From the NCBI RefSeq assembly GCF_003688555.1, contig NZ_REFR01000010.1, positions 620,001-684,000 of the forward strand: a stretch of 64,000 nt of DNA. The letters run 5' to 3'. The notes under the pieces were generated by a model, which saw nothing but the letters and a program-made list of their open reading frames with translations, searched no databases and was not told the origin of the DNA. Made by a program: the position numbers and the translations under genes. Of the stretch, positions 17,705 through 27,018 are shown piece after piece. This DNA comes from Eilatimonas milleporae. GTDB taxonomy: Bacteria; Pseudomonadota; Alphaproteobacteria; Sphingomonadales; Kordiimonadaceae. How positions within the stretch are numbered: position 1 is the first letter of the stretch; every line of letters begins with the position of its first letter.

Positions 17705-19602
17705 ATCCGCGCATCCAAATGCCTTAGGCTGGTATCCAACATCATCAGTGACCATAAGGTGCCGCCGTGATCACGGCGGCCTGACATATGGTCCTGCGTC
17801 AGTCGGGACAATGCCTGCGGTGCAAAAAGCTTTGTATCAAGCAACGCCTCGGACCGGGCAAGCTGTTGGCATCTGTCGCCAAGCTCGGTGCGGAACCAGT
17901 CACTGAGCGGCACGGAAAATCCTTTCTTGGCCCCTGACAGGACGGATGGCGGCAGCAAGTCTTTCAACGCCTCGCGGAACACAGCCTTACCCTGCCCGTT
18001 TTTCAACCGCCCGGACGCCGGAACGGCAAGAGCCTTTCCCACGAAAACATGGTCAAGAAGCGGGACACGCACCTCAAGGCCGACAGCCATGGATGTCCGA
18101 TCCACCTTGGTCAGAATATCCCCCGGGATATAGGTCAGCAGGTCGATATACTGCACCTGCGTCAACGGATCCGCATCAGGCACCTCGCCGGCCAGTCTTT
18201 CAAACAGGTGCGCGGGATGGTACCCGTCAAGTTCGTCCCGGAAACGGCCAGTATAAAGAGTGTAACGGTCCCGGTCCGGAATACGCGATACCGCATTGAA
18301 ATACGCAGCCGGCGCGGACCTGGCAATTCCCTCAAGCGTGGCCTTGGCACGCAGTGGTCGGGGCGCCCAATCCATTTTCGGCCACATACGCGACAAAGGG
18401 CCAAAGACATGGCGGCGGATGGGGCACGGTATTGCACGGCGTATCCGTTCTTCCGCCATATGGAAACGATACCGCCGATACCCGGCAAACAATTCATCGC
18501 CACCATCACCGGACAGGGCAACCGTCACCCGCTCACGCGCCAGGGCACTGACCCGATAAGTCGGCAAGGCGGAAGGATCGGCAAAAGGTTCGTCAAACAT
18601 GAACGGCAACCGGTTGAGCGTATCTTCATCGCGTGGACTGGCAACGGCGCTGCGGTGCCGGGTGCCAAAGGTATCGGCCACCAAGGCCGCCATATCCCTT
18701 TCATCAAAGGCAGCCGTATCGCTGCCTATGGTACAGGTTTCCACCGGACCGGCTGACAGAGAACTCATCAGTGCGACAACGGCGCCGGAATCCATGCCGC
18801 CGGACAGAAAAGCACCCAGCGGTACATCGGCAATCATTCTGTGCTCAATGGCATCCCGCAAAGCCGGTATCAGATTGTCACCAGCCATATCCGCACCGAC
18901 CATCCCCTCACCGGTGCCAATGGGGGGACGCCAGTATCTGTGCGGTGTCAACCGGGCTTCCCCCTGCCCGATCAGGGCAGTGTGCGCGGGCGGCAGTTTA
19001 TAGATCCCTTCAAGAAGGCATTTGGGATCGGGGACATAGCCAAGAGCCAGATAATCGTCCAAGGCTGTCAGATCAATATGGCGCCGGACCTGCGGGTGCG
19101 TCAGGAGGGCCTTGAGTTCCGAACCGAACAGAAAGGTCCCATCCTGCAAACACGTATAATAAAACGGTTTGATCCCCAATCGGTCCCGCGCCAGGAAAAG
19201 AGTGCATTTGGCAGGGTCCCAGATGGCAAAGGCAAACATCCCGCGCAAATGTCTGACGCAGTCCACCCCCCAAGCTTCGTAGGATGCCAGCAGAACTTCC
19301 GTATCGGAACGTGTTTTGAATACATGGCCGAGAGACCCAAGTTCACGTGCCAATTGCCGAAAATTATAAATTTCTCCGTTGAACGTGACGACGGGCCCGC
19401 CGTCCCCACGCATCATGGGCTGGGCACCGCCTTCAATATCAATGATGGAAAGCCGACGGTGTCCCAGCGCGACACCGTCGCCCCAGTAAAATCCCTCGCC
19501 GTCAGGTCCGCGATGCGCGAGACTGCGCGTCATCGCTTTGACCATATCCCTGTCCGGCGGCCTGTCAGGTGATGATGTCAGGAGACCCGCGATACCGCAC
19601 AT
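17701..19602 (-). CDS. XrtA/PEP-CTERM locus-associated amidotransferase (asparagine-synthetase-like)
   Basis: 633-residue class II glutamine amidotransferase fused to an asparagine-synthetase-like ATPase domain. The N terminus MCGIAGLL has the catalytic Cys2; RGPDGEGFYW and TFNGEIYNF complete the glutaminase site. The second half has the pyrophosphatase loop LSGGMDSGAVVALM and SGDGGDELFAGYRRY. This subtype is a standard member of exosortase A exopolysaccharide loci, where it probably amidates a sugar or a polymer precursor. Since Cys2 must be the second residue, the start is fixed; it overlaps the end of xrtA by 25 bases. Its stop codon overlaps that of phoB. Confidence 0.9.
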   Translation of the reverse strand: MCGIAGLLTSSPDRPPDRDMVKAMTRSLAHRGPDGEGFYWGDGVALGHRRLSIIDIEGGAQPMMRGDGGPVVTFNGEIYNFRQLARELGSLGHVFKTRSDTEVLLASYEAWGVDCVRHLRGMFAFAIWDPAKCTLFLARDRLGIKPFYYTCLQDGTFLFGSELKALLTHPQVRRHIDLTALDDYLALGYVPDPKCLLEGIYKLPPAHTALIGQGEARLTPHRYWRPPIGTGEGMVGADMAGDNLIPALRDAIEHRMIADVPLGAFLSGGMDSGAVVALMSSLSAGPVETCTIGSDTAAFDERDMAALVADTFGTRHRSAVASPRDEDTLNRLPFMFDEPFADPSALPTYRVSALARERVTVALSGDGGDELFAGYRRYRFHMAEERIRRAIPCPIRRHVFGPLSRMWPKMDWAPRPLRAKATLEGIARSAPAAYFNAVSRIPDRDRYTLYTGRFRDELDGYHPAHLFERLAGEVPDADPLTQVQYIDLLTYIPGDILTKVDRTSMAVGLEVRVPLLDHVFVGKALAVPASGRLKNGQGKAVFREALKDLLPPSVLSGAKKGFSVPLSDWFRTELGDRCQQLARSEALLDTKLFAPQALSRLTQDHMSGRRDHGGTLWSLMMLDTSLRHLDARI

Positions 19603-21176
19603 GGCCGGCCCCTTTCTTCGCTGAAACGGATGAGTTCCGCGCCATATGCCGCATGCAACCCGCTTGCAAAATCGGCAAGCGCCTGTCTGGCAGCATCGGG
19701 ACGTCGTCCCAAATGGATATCGCCTTCGACGAACAGCGTCACGACGGCCGCACGGCCGCCCTGCCCGTTAAAACGTGACAGAACAGTCCCCAGACGCGCG
19801 CCTGTGCCACTTTGCCATTGCCGTCCGCCGACAATAACGGACTGCCAATACAGACGCTGCTTATTGCCTCTCCAAGCCAGAAACTCCCTGAAATCATGGG
19901 TGTCAGCATCCTTTGCGGGGTTCAGAACAGCGGGCAGTCCCCGCCAACCACGCGTGAAGACGCCACTACCGGGACTGTCATATCGTTTGATCCCACCCTG
20001 AAAGGCAAAAACATCAATCTGCAGAAAAACCACCATGTCATCGCGGCGAAAAGCCATGCGAAATGTGTGATCGGCCATGCCTTCATGCGGCCAGGTCACG
20101 CCGGTGCCCTCAGGCAATGGGCGCCACCACGCATGATCCAGGCGATCCGGCGGCGGTAAACTGACAGGACAATCCATGGTCACACTGTCCCCCGACACAC
20201 CATGGACAGGCGGCAGGATGAAAGCGGCAAACAGGGCCGTCACCAATGGCGTGAACAGCCAGATCCTCGCCAGCATGGCAGGCGACCGGCTGTCCTTTAC
20301 CGCATCGGGCTGTGTGTCCGGCCGCTGCGGCGCCTGCCGCATACGTCCATCCGCCATACGATAGGCAATCAAGATCAGCAGCAGTAACATCAGGTAAAAG
20401 GCAACCATGCCGTAGATATAGTGCTTTACCCCCTGGGCAAGCGAGGCATCCAGCCATTCCGCCAACATCAGGGTTGTATAGACCCGTCCCGCATTGCCGA
20501 TCACCGGCAACAGAACACCAAGGCTGAAAATCACCACCCGTTTCCACCACCGACGGCTGACCAGATGTGCAAGAAGAAGACCGGCGACAGCCCCGGCGAA
20601 AAGGAATTTCACCCCGGCACAGGCCTGCGCCACCTCATATGTACCGGTCGATGTGGTGATGAGCACCCCTTCCGACCGGATCAACACACCGCTGGCGTCC
20701 AGGGCGGCAACAACGGAACGGGCCGTAACGGTCTGGAGGACCGGCACCAGGCTTTCCCCGAAGGGAACGGCAAGCAGCAGGAAAGCCACAGGAAATGCGA
20801 GGACCCGCACTATTCCCAAGCCCAGAACGCTGGCCGCCACACCCTGGAACCCCATGAATAGGGCAATATGCTGGATCAATCGCACTTCCGCGACCGTACC
20901 GGCAAACCATAAAAGACTGGCAATCAGTAAATACAGACCACCCAACGCGGAAGGGCGTGGCGTATGCAGGGCCAATACGTCTTTTTGCCGCCACACCAGC
21001 CAGATGGCGATCAACGGCACCAGAAGCGCATGGGAATATGTGACATTGGCGGATACAAGCGCCAGCCAGTGAAAAAATGTATCATGCCATGCAACCAGCA
21101 AAACAAACCAGCCTGCGGCCACACCCAACAATGCATGCCGCCAGACAGGTGAAAGCGATTGCCATGCTGTCGGCAT
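19578..21176 (-). CDS. xrtA: Exosortase A fused to EpsI domain
   Basis: Membrane protease/transpeptidase that recognises PEP-CTERM sorting signals. Of 532 residues, the first 280 or so carry about eight membrane segments and the exosortase triad: Cys in EVAQACAGVKFL (about residue 186), Arg in IGNAGRVYTT (about 231) and His in GVKHYIYGM (about 252). The C-terminal third is a soluble EpsI-type domain (DUF3485-like). Such XrtA-EpsI fusions are known. The ATG at 21176 overlaps the preceding glycosyltransferase stop as TAATG, favouring it over a GTG three codons earlier. The gene lies between a sugar transferase and the amidotransferase, the usual XrtA context. Confidence 0.93.
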   Translation of the reverse strand: MPTAWQSLSPVWRHALLGVAAGWFVLLVAWHDTFFHWLALVSANVTYSHALLVPLIAIWLVWRQKDVLALHTPRPSALGGLYLLIASLLWFAGTVAEVRLIQHIALFMGFQGVAASVLGLGIVRVLAFPVAFLLLAVPFGESLVPVLQTVTARSVVAALDASGVLIRSEGVLITTSTGTYEVAQACAGVKFLFAGAVAGLLLAHLVSRRWWKRVVIFSLGVLLPVIGNAGRVYTTLMLAEWLDASLAQGVKHYIYGMVAFYLMLLLLILIAYRMADGRMRQAPQRPDTQPDAVKDSRSPAMLARIWLFTPLVTALFAAFILPPVHGVSGDSVTMDCPVSLPPPDRLDHAWWRPLPEGTGVTWPHEGMADHTFRMAFRRDDMVVFLQIDVFAFQGGIKRYDSPGSGVFTRGWRGLPAVLNPAKDADTHDFREFLAWRGNKQRLYWQSVIVGGRQWQSGTGARLGTVLSRFNGQGGRAAVVTLFVEGDIHLGRRPDAARQALADFASGLHAAYGAELIRFSEERGRPCAVSRVS

Positions 21177-22381
21177 TACAGCCACCCCGCCAGAAGCATT
21201 TCGACCTTGGCCAGAGAGGTGGACCAGCTGTGTGCACGCATGACCTGCCGCCGTGCAGCCTGCCCCAATTGACGGCGACGGACAGGATCATCCCCCAAGG
21301 TCAGCACAGCCGAGACAAAAGCATCCGAACCGTCCGCCACCAGAAGGTGCCTGTCGGGAACCGCATCGATCCCCTCAAAAGCCTGCGGGCTGGCAATGAC
21401 AGGTTTTGCCATTGCCATGCCTTCCAGAACCTTGTTCTGGATGCCACGTGCCGTGCGCAAGGGGGCAACAACGCATTCGGCGCGCGCCAGTTCCAATTCC
21501 ATATCCGCCACATACCCCAAAACGGTGATCCCGGAGTCATCTGCTGCCAGAGCGGCAACCTTCGCATCGACCGGACCGCCGGCGATCACGAAGCGCGCTT
21601 CGGGTCTCTGCGCCCTGACATGTGGCCAGACATGCGCGGCAAACCACAGGACGGCTTCCACATTGGGGGGATATGTCATGGCACCGGTGAATAGAATGCG
21701 ACCGGCTTCGGGAAGCTGACGCAGTCTCTCAGGGTCAAAGCGGTTGGTATCAACGCCGTTTGTGACAGCATGAACGCGAACCGCCAGCAAGGACGGCAAA
21801 CGGTCGCGGTAGAGGGCGGCTTCGGCTTCACTGACCAGCAGGGTCGCCCGCGCGTAAGAGGTGAAAGCGATTTCCGCCCGCGCCAGCAGACGCGCTTCAC
21901 GCCTGTACAGCCAGGCCATGATTCCGCCGGCCGATTGCGCATACGCAGCCCATTTGGCCGAGTCCACATCCACCAGATCCAGCAGAACCGGAATCCGCAG
22001 CCAGTCGTCTCGTTCCAGCAGGGCCGCGCCGGCCCCCGAATAGGCAATGATGAGATCGTATCCCTTGCGCCGTTCGGCCCGGATAAAACGCCGTATCGCA
22101 TGGACAGGATATGCCGACAGGCTCAACGCCCTGCCCCGCAACAGGCCGAGCGCCGCCCCGATCGCCTGCCGCCAGCGCGGCAGAGAAACCGCTTTGACGG
22201 TGTCCAGCCTGGATTCCAGATAAGGAATATGCTCCCAGTCCCTCGGATCATCGATAAAACAGCCAAGGGATATGGAATGCCCGGCCTTGAGAAGATGTTC
22301 GATCATAGCCCAGGCGCGTATTTTATCGCCTTTGTTGGGCGGATAGGGAATGCGATGCGACAGGAAGAGGATACGGGCCAT
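21176..22381 (-). CDS. Glycosyltransferase, XrtA/PEP-CTERM system type (TIGR03087-like)
   Basis: 401-residue GT-B fold glycosyltransferase. It begins ARILFLSHRIPYPPNKGDKIRAW, a start diagnostic of the sugar transferase found in EpsH/exosortase A loci, and has RILFTGAMTYPPNVEAVLWF and a nucleotide-sugar-binding C-terminal region with EGMAMAKPVIASPQAFEG. It probably adds one sugar of the exopolysaccharide repeat unit at the cytoplasmic face; donor and acceptor are unknown. Coupled to xrtA through TAATG. Confidence 0.88.
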   Translation of the reverse strand: MARILFLSHRIPYPPNKGDKIRAWAMIEHLLKAGHSISLGCFIDDPRDWEHIPYLESRLDTVKAVSLPRWRQAIGAALGLLRGRALSLSAYPVHAIRRFIRAERRKGYDLIIAYSGAGAALLERDDWLRIPVLLDLVDVDSAKWAAYAQSAGGIMAWLYRREARLLARAEIAFTSYARATLLVSEAEAALYRDRLPSLLAVRVHAVTNGVDTNRFDPERLRQLPEAGRILFTGAMTYPPNVEAVLWFAAHVWPHVRAQRPEARFVIAGGPVDAKVAALAADDSGITVLGYVADMELELARAECVVAPLRTARGIQNKVLEGMAMAKPVIASPQAFEGIDAVPDRHLLVADGSDAFVSAVLTLGDDPVRRRQLGQAARRQVMRAHSWSTSLAKVEMLLAGWL

Positions 22382-22395
22382 AACCGGCGCTTTCC

Positions 22396-23442
22396 CTAAC
22401 CTAGATGACGGGCAAATACAGGGCCCAGGCGATTTGTCAGCAGCAAAGGCAAGCGGCGCCAGACGGCACTGGCAAAACCATACCCGCCGGCGCCCGGTGT
22501 TACATTGGGGGCCTTACGGCCTGGCGCGGTTCGTATCTCATAACCGAGAGGTGTCGGGGCGAAACCCCAGTTTCGCTTGAATCTATATGGCCCGCTATCG
22601 ACCCGGCTGCGGCCGAAATCAAATAATACGCACCCGCGATCCGCCGCCCGTTCCATCAATGAAAAATACATGCCGTCATGCGCCGCGACCATGCGGGCAG
22701 ACGGCGTGCCCCCTGCATAATACGGTCTGACCGTATCACCGTCGTAGAAACTGACCAGACTGGCAACCGCTTCACCGGCTTGTGTCTCAATAACGGCGAA
22801 TTCCGCCTCATCGGGAAAAAGGTCGGCGATACCGGCAAAAAGGGCCTTCGGAAAAACCGGTGTTCCCAAATTACGAACACTGATGGCATAAAGCGCGTAT
22901 GCTTGGCGCCAATTGGCATGCCCCAAACGGGTTTTCAGATTATTTTTCAAGGCTTTGCGAACGACTGCCCTCTGCTTTCGCGGGATTGCCTGAAGACGTG
23001 CGTCGGCGGTCGGGGCGATGGGGGCCTGAAAAACAGCGGACTGCCCCTCCAGAAGGGTCCAGTCCGGGTCATGTGCGTGGCTTGCCATGAGGCTGCGATA
23101 TTCAAGAGCGGAAGCCCCCAAATCTTCGGCCAGGCGCCATGCGGCGTCATCCAGCATTGAAGCCGCCGCCGCATCATCAACGAGTGGTCCTCCATATACG
23201 GCAAAACTTGTCGAAATGAGGCTGCGGCCGAATAATAGGCTTTTGCGCAAGGACAATGGCAGGACCCCTGCAACCTGCCCTTTTTTTTCAGCGATCAAAT
23301 AGGGACAGACCTGCCGGGCCGTTCGCTCCACCAGTGTTTTCCACCGAAACCCGTGCAACAATGTCCCATCCGGATGCGCGGTTACATAAGCATCCCAGCG
23401 TTCCGCATCATGGGGTTCAGCCAATCGCACGCAATAACTCAT
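22396..23442 (-). CDS. FemAB-family XrtA system-associated protein
   Basis: 348-residue protein with a FemAB/GNAT-type acyltransferase layout (TIGR03019-like): an N-terminal half with HPDGTLLHGFRWKTLVERT and PLSLRKSLLFGRSLISTSFAVYGG, and a C-terminal half with GDTVRPYYAGGTPSARMVAAHDGMYF and FDFGRSRVDSGPYRFKRNWGF, the latter strongly conserved in this family. FemAB enzymes transfer amino acids from tRNA, and in exopolysaccharide loci a peptide- or amino-acid-decorated sugar is possible but unproven. The ATG overlaps the deacetylase stop as ATGA. Confidence 0.88.
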   Translation of the reverse strand: MSYCVRLAEPHDAERWDAYVTAHPDGTLLHGFRWKTLVERTARQVCPYLIAEKKGQVAGVLPLSLRKSLLFGRSLISTSFAVYGGPLVDDAAAASMLDDAAWRLAEDLGASALEYRSLMASHAHDPDWTLLEGQSAVFQAPIAPTADARLQAIPRKQRAVVRKALKNNLKTRLGHANWRQAYALYAISVRNLGTPVFPKALFAGIADLFPDEAEFAVIETQAGEAVASLVSFYDGDTVRPYYAGGTPSARMVAAHDGMYFSLMERAADRGCVLFDFGRSRVDSGPYRFKRNWGFAPTPLGYEIRTAPGRKAPNVTPGAGGYGFASAVWRRLPLLLTNRLGPVFARHLG

Positions 23443-24293
23443 GCTGCCTCCGCCAGGGACAGCAACGCCTCGTCACGTAGGGATGACATGGTCTGCCATT
23501 GATGCTGACGCAACAGGTCGGCTACCTGCCCCGCCATACGTGACAAGCCGACCCGGTGTCGAAAACGCGATAGCATGGGTGCATCCGCTACATCCGGCTG
23601 TTCCGGGTCCAGCTCCCAAGGATGCATATAGAAGATACCGGCACCCGATTGGCGTATCCCCGCACCGAATGCCCAGCGCCCGAAAGGTTTTGGCAGCAAC
23701 CGGAAATAACCACCGCCCGCCACAGGCCACCGACGACCGAAAAGCTCCAGAGCCGTCAACGGCAACTCAACAAGATCATGGTCTTTGACCGGGCGATAAG
23801 GCCGGCGGGAAGCGGTATCCTGTCCATAATGATCCGTCTTTACGGGATAGATGCTCGAAGAATACAAAAAACCGGTTTCCGCTAAAATACGATGCGCCCA
23901 GGCTGTTTCATCCGTCAGAGAGAAACTGGGAGCACGATACCCGGTGACGGCATACCCGGAAACATCCTCGAGGCTTTTCTTTGACCGGGTGATGTCTTCG
24001 GCAAACTGACCTGGTGTCAAGGTGTGAACGCGGGCATGGTCCAGCCCGTGACAGGCGATTTCATGGCCGGAATCCGCAATCGTCCTGATCACGTGCGGCG
24101 TATGCCCGGCCACCCAGCCAAGGCAGAAAAAAGTGGCTTTCACCCGTGCATCGGAGAGGAGGGAGAGAACCCGATCCACCTGCAAGGCGACACGGCTTTC
24201 AAGACGGTCCCAGCCATGACGGTTCAGGACGGTCTCGTAGGCACCGACCTGAAACCATTCCTCCACATCAACGGTGAAGGCGGGACGAAACAT
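23439..24293 (-). CDS. Polysaccharide deacetylase, XrtA-associated (DUF3473 type)
   Basis: 284-residue NodB-homology carbohydrate esterase expected to remove acetyl groups from amino sugars of the exopolysaccharide. It has the catalytic Asp motif FTVDVEEWFQVG and the metal-binding HxxxH as EIACHGLDHARVH, with YRAPSFSLTDETAW and FYMHPWELDPEQP, typical of the XrtA-associated family with a C-terminal DUF3473 part. No signal peptide is visible, so the site of action is uncertain. Translationally coupled to the FemAB-like gene. Confidence 0.9.
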   Translation of the reverse strand: MFRPAFTVDVEEWFQVGAYETVLNRHGWDRLESRVALQVDRVLSLLSDARVKATFFCLGWVAGHTPHVIRTIADSGHEIACHGLDHARVHTLTPGQFAEDITRSKKSLEDVSGYAVTGYRAPSFSLTDETAWAHRILAETGFLYSSSIYPVKTDHYGQDTASRRPYRPVKDHDLVELPLTALELFGRRWPVAGGGYFRLLPKPFGRWAFGAGIRQSGAGIFYMHPWELDPEQPDVADAPMLSRFRHRVGLSRMAGQVADLLRQHQWQTMSSLRDEALLSLAEAA

Positions 24294-24301
24294 GGCCGGT
24301 T

Positions 24302-25396
24302 TCAGTCCTTATCCTTTGAGACCGCCCCGGTCTCCTTGTCATCTTCGTCAGGCGGTTCCTGCCCCTTGACCAACTGTCCCATCAGACTGGTCAACTGTTT
24401 CAGGGTTTGATCCTGCGACTGCATCATCCCCTCAAGCTGGTTCAGTCGGGTCTCCATACTTGATACCTTGTCATTACGCGCAGCCGCTTCCATTGGAACG
24501 GTGGGATCGTTAAGCGGACTAACAGGCGCGGTGGATACCGGTCTGGGCTTTTCCGCAGGCTTGATCGCGGAAGCGCTGCCCATCACATCGGCCTCCACGT
24601 CGGCGATCACTTCCGCAACGATTTTTTCGTCAATGGTGTGCGCCATTTCCAGGGCACCATACAGCAGAATACGGGAACACAGTGTGTTCAAACGCCTGGG
24701 GATACCCCGGGAATAATTGTAAATGGCCTGATAGGCACCCTTGGTGAAAACCGGATCTTCATTCCAACCGACCAGGGACAGTCGGTGCGTGATGTAAGGT
24801 TCGACCTCTTCCTCGTCCATCGGATCCAGATGGTGCGTGGCGATGACGCGCTGGCGCAACTGTTCCAGTTCCGGTGCCGTGAAAACCCGTTCGCGGAATT
24901 CATTCTGGCCGACCAGAAAGCTTTGCAGCAAGGCTGCGTCGCCGTCCTGAAAGTTGGACAGCATACGCATTTCCTCAAGCGCCGCATTGGACAGGTTTTG
25001 CGCTTCATCGACCACGAGGAGTGCACGCCGACCCGCGTTGTATTGTTCCCGCAGATACCGTTCCAGTCTGGCAAGAAGCTCGCCCTTGTCATCCGCCTGG
25101 GGGTCCAGACCGAAGGCCGCGACAACGCTTTTCAACAGGTCTTCGGCACTGAGCTGGGTACTGACGATCATAGCCGCGACATAGGCATTGTGATCCAGAG
25201 TATCAAACAGGTGGCGCACCAATATGGTTTTACCCGTTCCCGGATGGCCGGTGACGATAATGAACCCCTCGCCCTGATGCATGCCATATACGAGATATGC
25301 CATCGCCTTTTTATGCGTGCGGGAACTGAAATAGAAACGCGGATCGGGGGTCAACTGAAACGGACGACCGGTCAGATTGTAAAAGGTTTCGTACAT
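24302..25396 (-). CDS. XrtA-associated AAA ATPase
   Basis: 364-residue ExeA/GspA-like ATPase of the type recurrent in exosortase A loci (TIGR03015-like). It starts MYETFYNLTGRPFQLTPDPRF, has Walker A GHPGTGKTILVRHL, Walker B LLVVDEAQNL and sensor-type ATHHLDPMDEEEVEPYITHRL. The last 100 residues are a low-complexity region with a predicted coiled coil (VSSMETRLNQLEGMMQSQDQTLKQL) and an acidic tail. Its role in polymer export or regulation is not known. It lies 6 bases downstream of the outer-membrane-protein gene and 8 bases before the deacetylase gene. Confidence 0.9.
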   Translation of the reverse strand: MYETFYNLTGRPFQLTPDPRFYFSSRTHKKAMAYLVYGMHQGEGFIIVTGHPGTGKTILVRHLFDTLDHNAYVAAMIVSTQLSAEDLLKSVVAAFGLDPQADDKGELLARLERYLREQYNAGRRALLVVDEAQNLSNAALEEMRMLSNFQDGDAALLQSFLVGQNEFRERVFTAPELEQLRQRVIATHHLDPMDEEEVEPYITHRLSLVGWNEDPVFTKGAYQAIYNYSRGIPRRLNTLCSRILLYGALEMAHTIDEKIVAEVIADVEADVMGSASAIKPAEKPRPVSTAPVSPLNDPTVPMEAAARNDKVSSMETRLNQLEGMMQSQDQTLKQLTSLMGQLVKGQEPPDEDDKETGAVSKDKD

Positions 25397-25402
25397 AACG
25401 TC

Positions 25403-26911
25403 TTAAAAACGTGCCCTGAGAAACAGCGTCACCGCATTTTCCCGAAGGTCACCCCCTTCTGCATTCGAAAACCGTTGACTATAATTATATGTAATATCAC
25501 CGAAAACATTCTGGGAAAATGTTTTACGGTAGGAAAGCGATGCGAGAATTGTCTGATCACGCCGGTCTCCTCCTTCGAAGTCGTTACTTCTGTAGCTGGC
25601 TTCGGCACGAAAATCGGAATTCCGGGTGATACGATGGGAATATCCGGTCCCTCCGCTCCATGAGACCGAGACACCACTATCATCATCAAATGTACGACGC
25701 TCGTAACTCGAATTCAAAAATACTTGATTGCGTTTGTCGCGCCAGTTGAGTGTCACATTGCCGGCCTGACGTCGGAAATCAATATCGGACAGGGTGAAGG
25801 GCTGGTCCACCTGGGTGATGGGTTGGCCACTGGGATCGACAATCCCAAGATTGTCGTCCCTGCTGAACCCTTCCAGCCCCAGATTGCCGACAATCGTATT
25901 GGCCGAGATACGATCAACATAGGTGGCCCTTATATCGACGCGCCGCGTCAACTGGTGGTTCAAGCTGACATCCCATAAGGGGCGATTGCCAACCCGCCCA
26001 TGGCGCGCCTCAAACGCCGTACGCCGGCTCGGCACCCAACGGAACCCGCTTTCCCAGAAAAACCCCTCTTCCGCCAGGTCACTGTTCTGAAGATTGTTGT
26101 CCGTATAGCCCGCTGATCCGATCAGCCAGAAGCTCCGGGCCAGCCGGAACCAAACTTCACCAGACCAGCGGTCATTCCGGAAGCTCGGCACATCAAGCGA
26201 TCGTTCAACCCTGCGCACACGACCGTCAGCCCTGAAACGGAGCCAGCCAAACCGCTCACCCGTATCCACCGTGATGTCGCCTTCATGGGACGTCGTATCG
26301 GAAAACCGGGTTGTGAAACTGTCGTCATCCAAATCATCAGCGCCACTCAGCGATACGCCGAAGCGGTATCTCAGGGTGTAATCCGCCACATTGCGTATCC
26401 GGCTGGTGAATTCGGCGCTGGCTGTATAGGTCTGTATAAGCTGCCTGTTGTCGCTGCGGTTGCCGATATTTCCAGACAGGCTTTGCTGACGGTCGATAAA
26501 ACTTTGCTGTAAACTGCCACGGCCCGACAGGCGAAGGCGGTCGTCCAACCCGATATAGTCGATCACGGCCACACCGTTGGGACGGCTTTCCGTTGTGCCG
26601 TCATTAAGGAAGACAAGGTAATCGACCCAATAATCGACGGCGGCATCAAGATGGGCGCCTCTGGCCTGATAATTCAATCCAGGCGACAGGATCAGTGCTG
26701 TATCCGTGATTGTGTCCGTTTCGGTGAGAAGCACATTGTCTGTGACCGTAAAGCGCGTTTCCACACGCGGCTGAAGATCGAAAGTGCCGGCCTGGGCCTC
26801 ATTGCCACCACCCGACAGCAGGCAAGACAACAGACAGGGAAATGCCGCCCACCGGCCCGCACGCAGTTGGCGAGCGTTTGCGCCCCCCTTATCCCTGAGT
26901 TTTTTCTTCAT
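25403..26911 (-). CDS. XrtA-associated outer-membrane beta-barrel protein
   Basis: About 502 residues resembling the TIGR03016 family of PEP-CTERM-associated outer-membrane proteins. A basic start (MKKKLRDKG) and a hydrophobic segment ending EAQAGTF form a signal peptide. The rest is a run of alternating hydrophobic strands (for example PRVETRFTVTDNVLLTET, SPGLNYQARGAHLDAAVDYWVDY) and ends with the aromatic ALTLFLRARF-like outer-membrane signature (actual end VTLFLRARF). Expected to be the outer-membrane pore for the polymer. The ATG at 26911 is favoured over a GTG at 26977; neither has a strong ribosome-binding site. Confidence 0.83.
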   Translation of the reverse strand: MKKKLRDKGGANARQLRAGRWAAFPCLLSCLLSGGGNEAQAGTFDLQPRVETRFTVTDNVLLTETDTITDTALILSPGLNYQARGAHLDAAVDYWVDYLVFLNDGTTESRPNGVAVIDYIGLDDRLRLSGRGSLQQSFIDRQQSLSGNIGNRSDNRQLIQTYTASAEFTSRIRNVADYTLRYRFGVSLSGADDLDDDSFTTRFSDTTSHEGDITVDTGERFGWLRFRADGRVRRVERSLDVPSFRNDRWSGEVWFRLARSFWLIGSAGYTDNNLQNSDLAEEGFFWESGFRWVPSRRTAFEARHGRVGNRPLWDVSLNHQLTRRVDIRATYVDRISANTIVGNLGLEGFSRDDNLGIVDPSGQPITQVDQPFTLSDIDFRRQAGNVTLNWRDKRNQVFLNSSYERRTFDDDSGVSVSWSGGTGYSHRITRNSDFRAEASYRSNDFEGGDRRDQTILASLSYRKTFSQNVFGDITYNYSQRFSNAEGGDLRENAVTLFLRARF

Positions 26912-27018
26912 AGACCGGCTTTTTATGGGCCAGGCTCTTAATCGGCTTGGCGCTTTATCATTATTGGCCGGTACCACCGACCGTTTCTTAAGAAAGCCGG
27001 CATCACCCGACCATCGTC

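Noticed and set aside
17701-19602. Amidotransferase read as a lasso-peptide cyclase joined to the kinase/PqqD operon
   Set aside because: It has the catalytic Cys2 and full glutaminase domain of the XrtA-locus amidotransferase, sits over 8 kb away and belongs to the exopolysaccharide operon; lasso cyclases lack Cys2.
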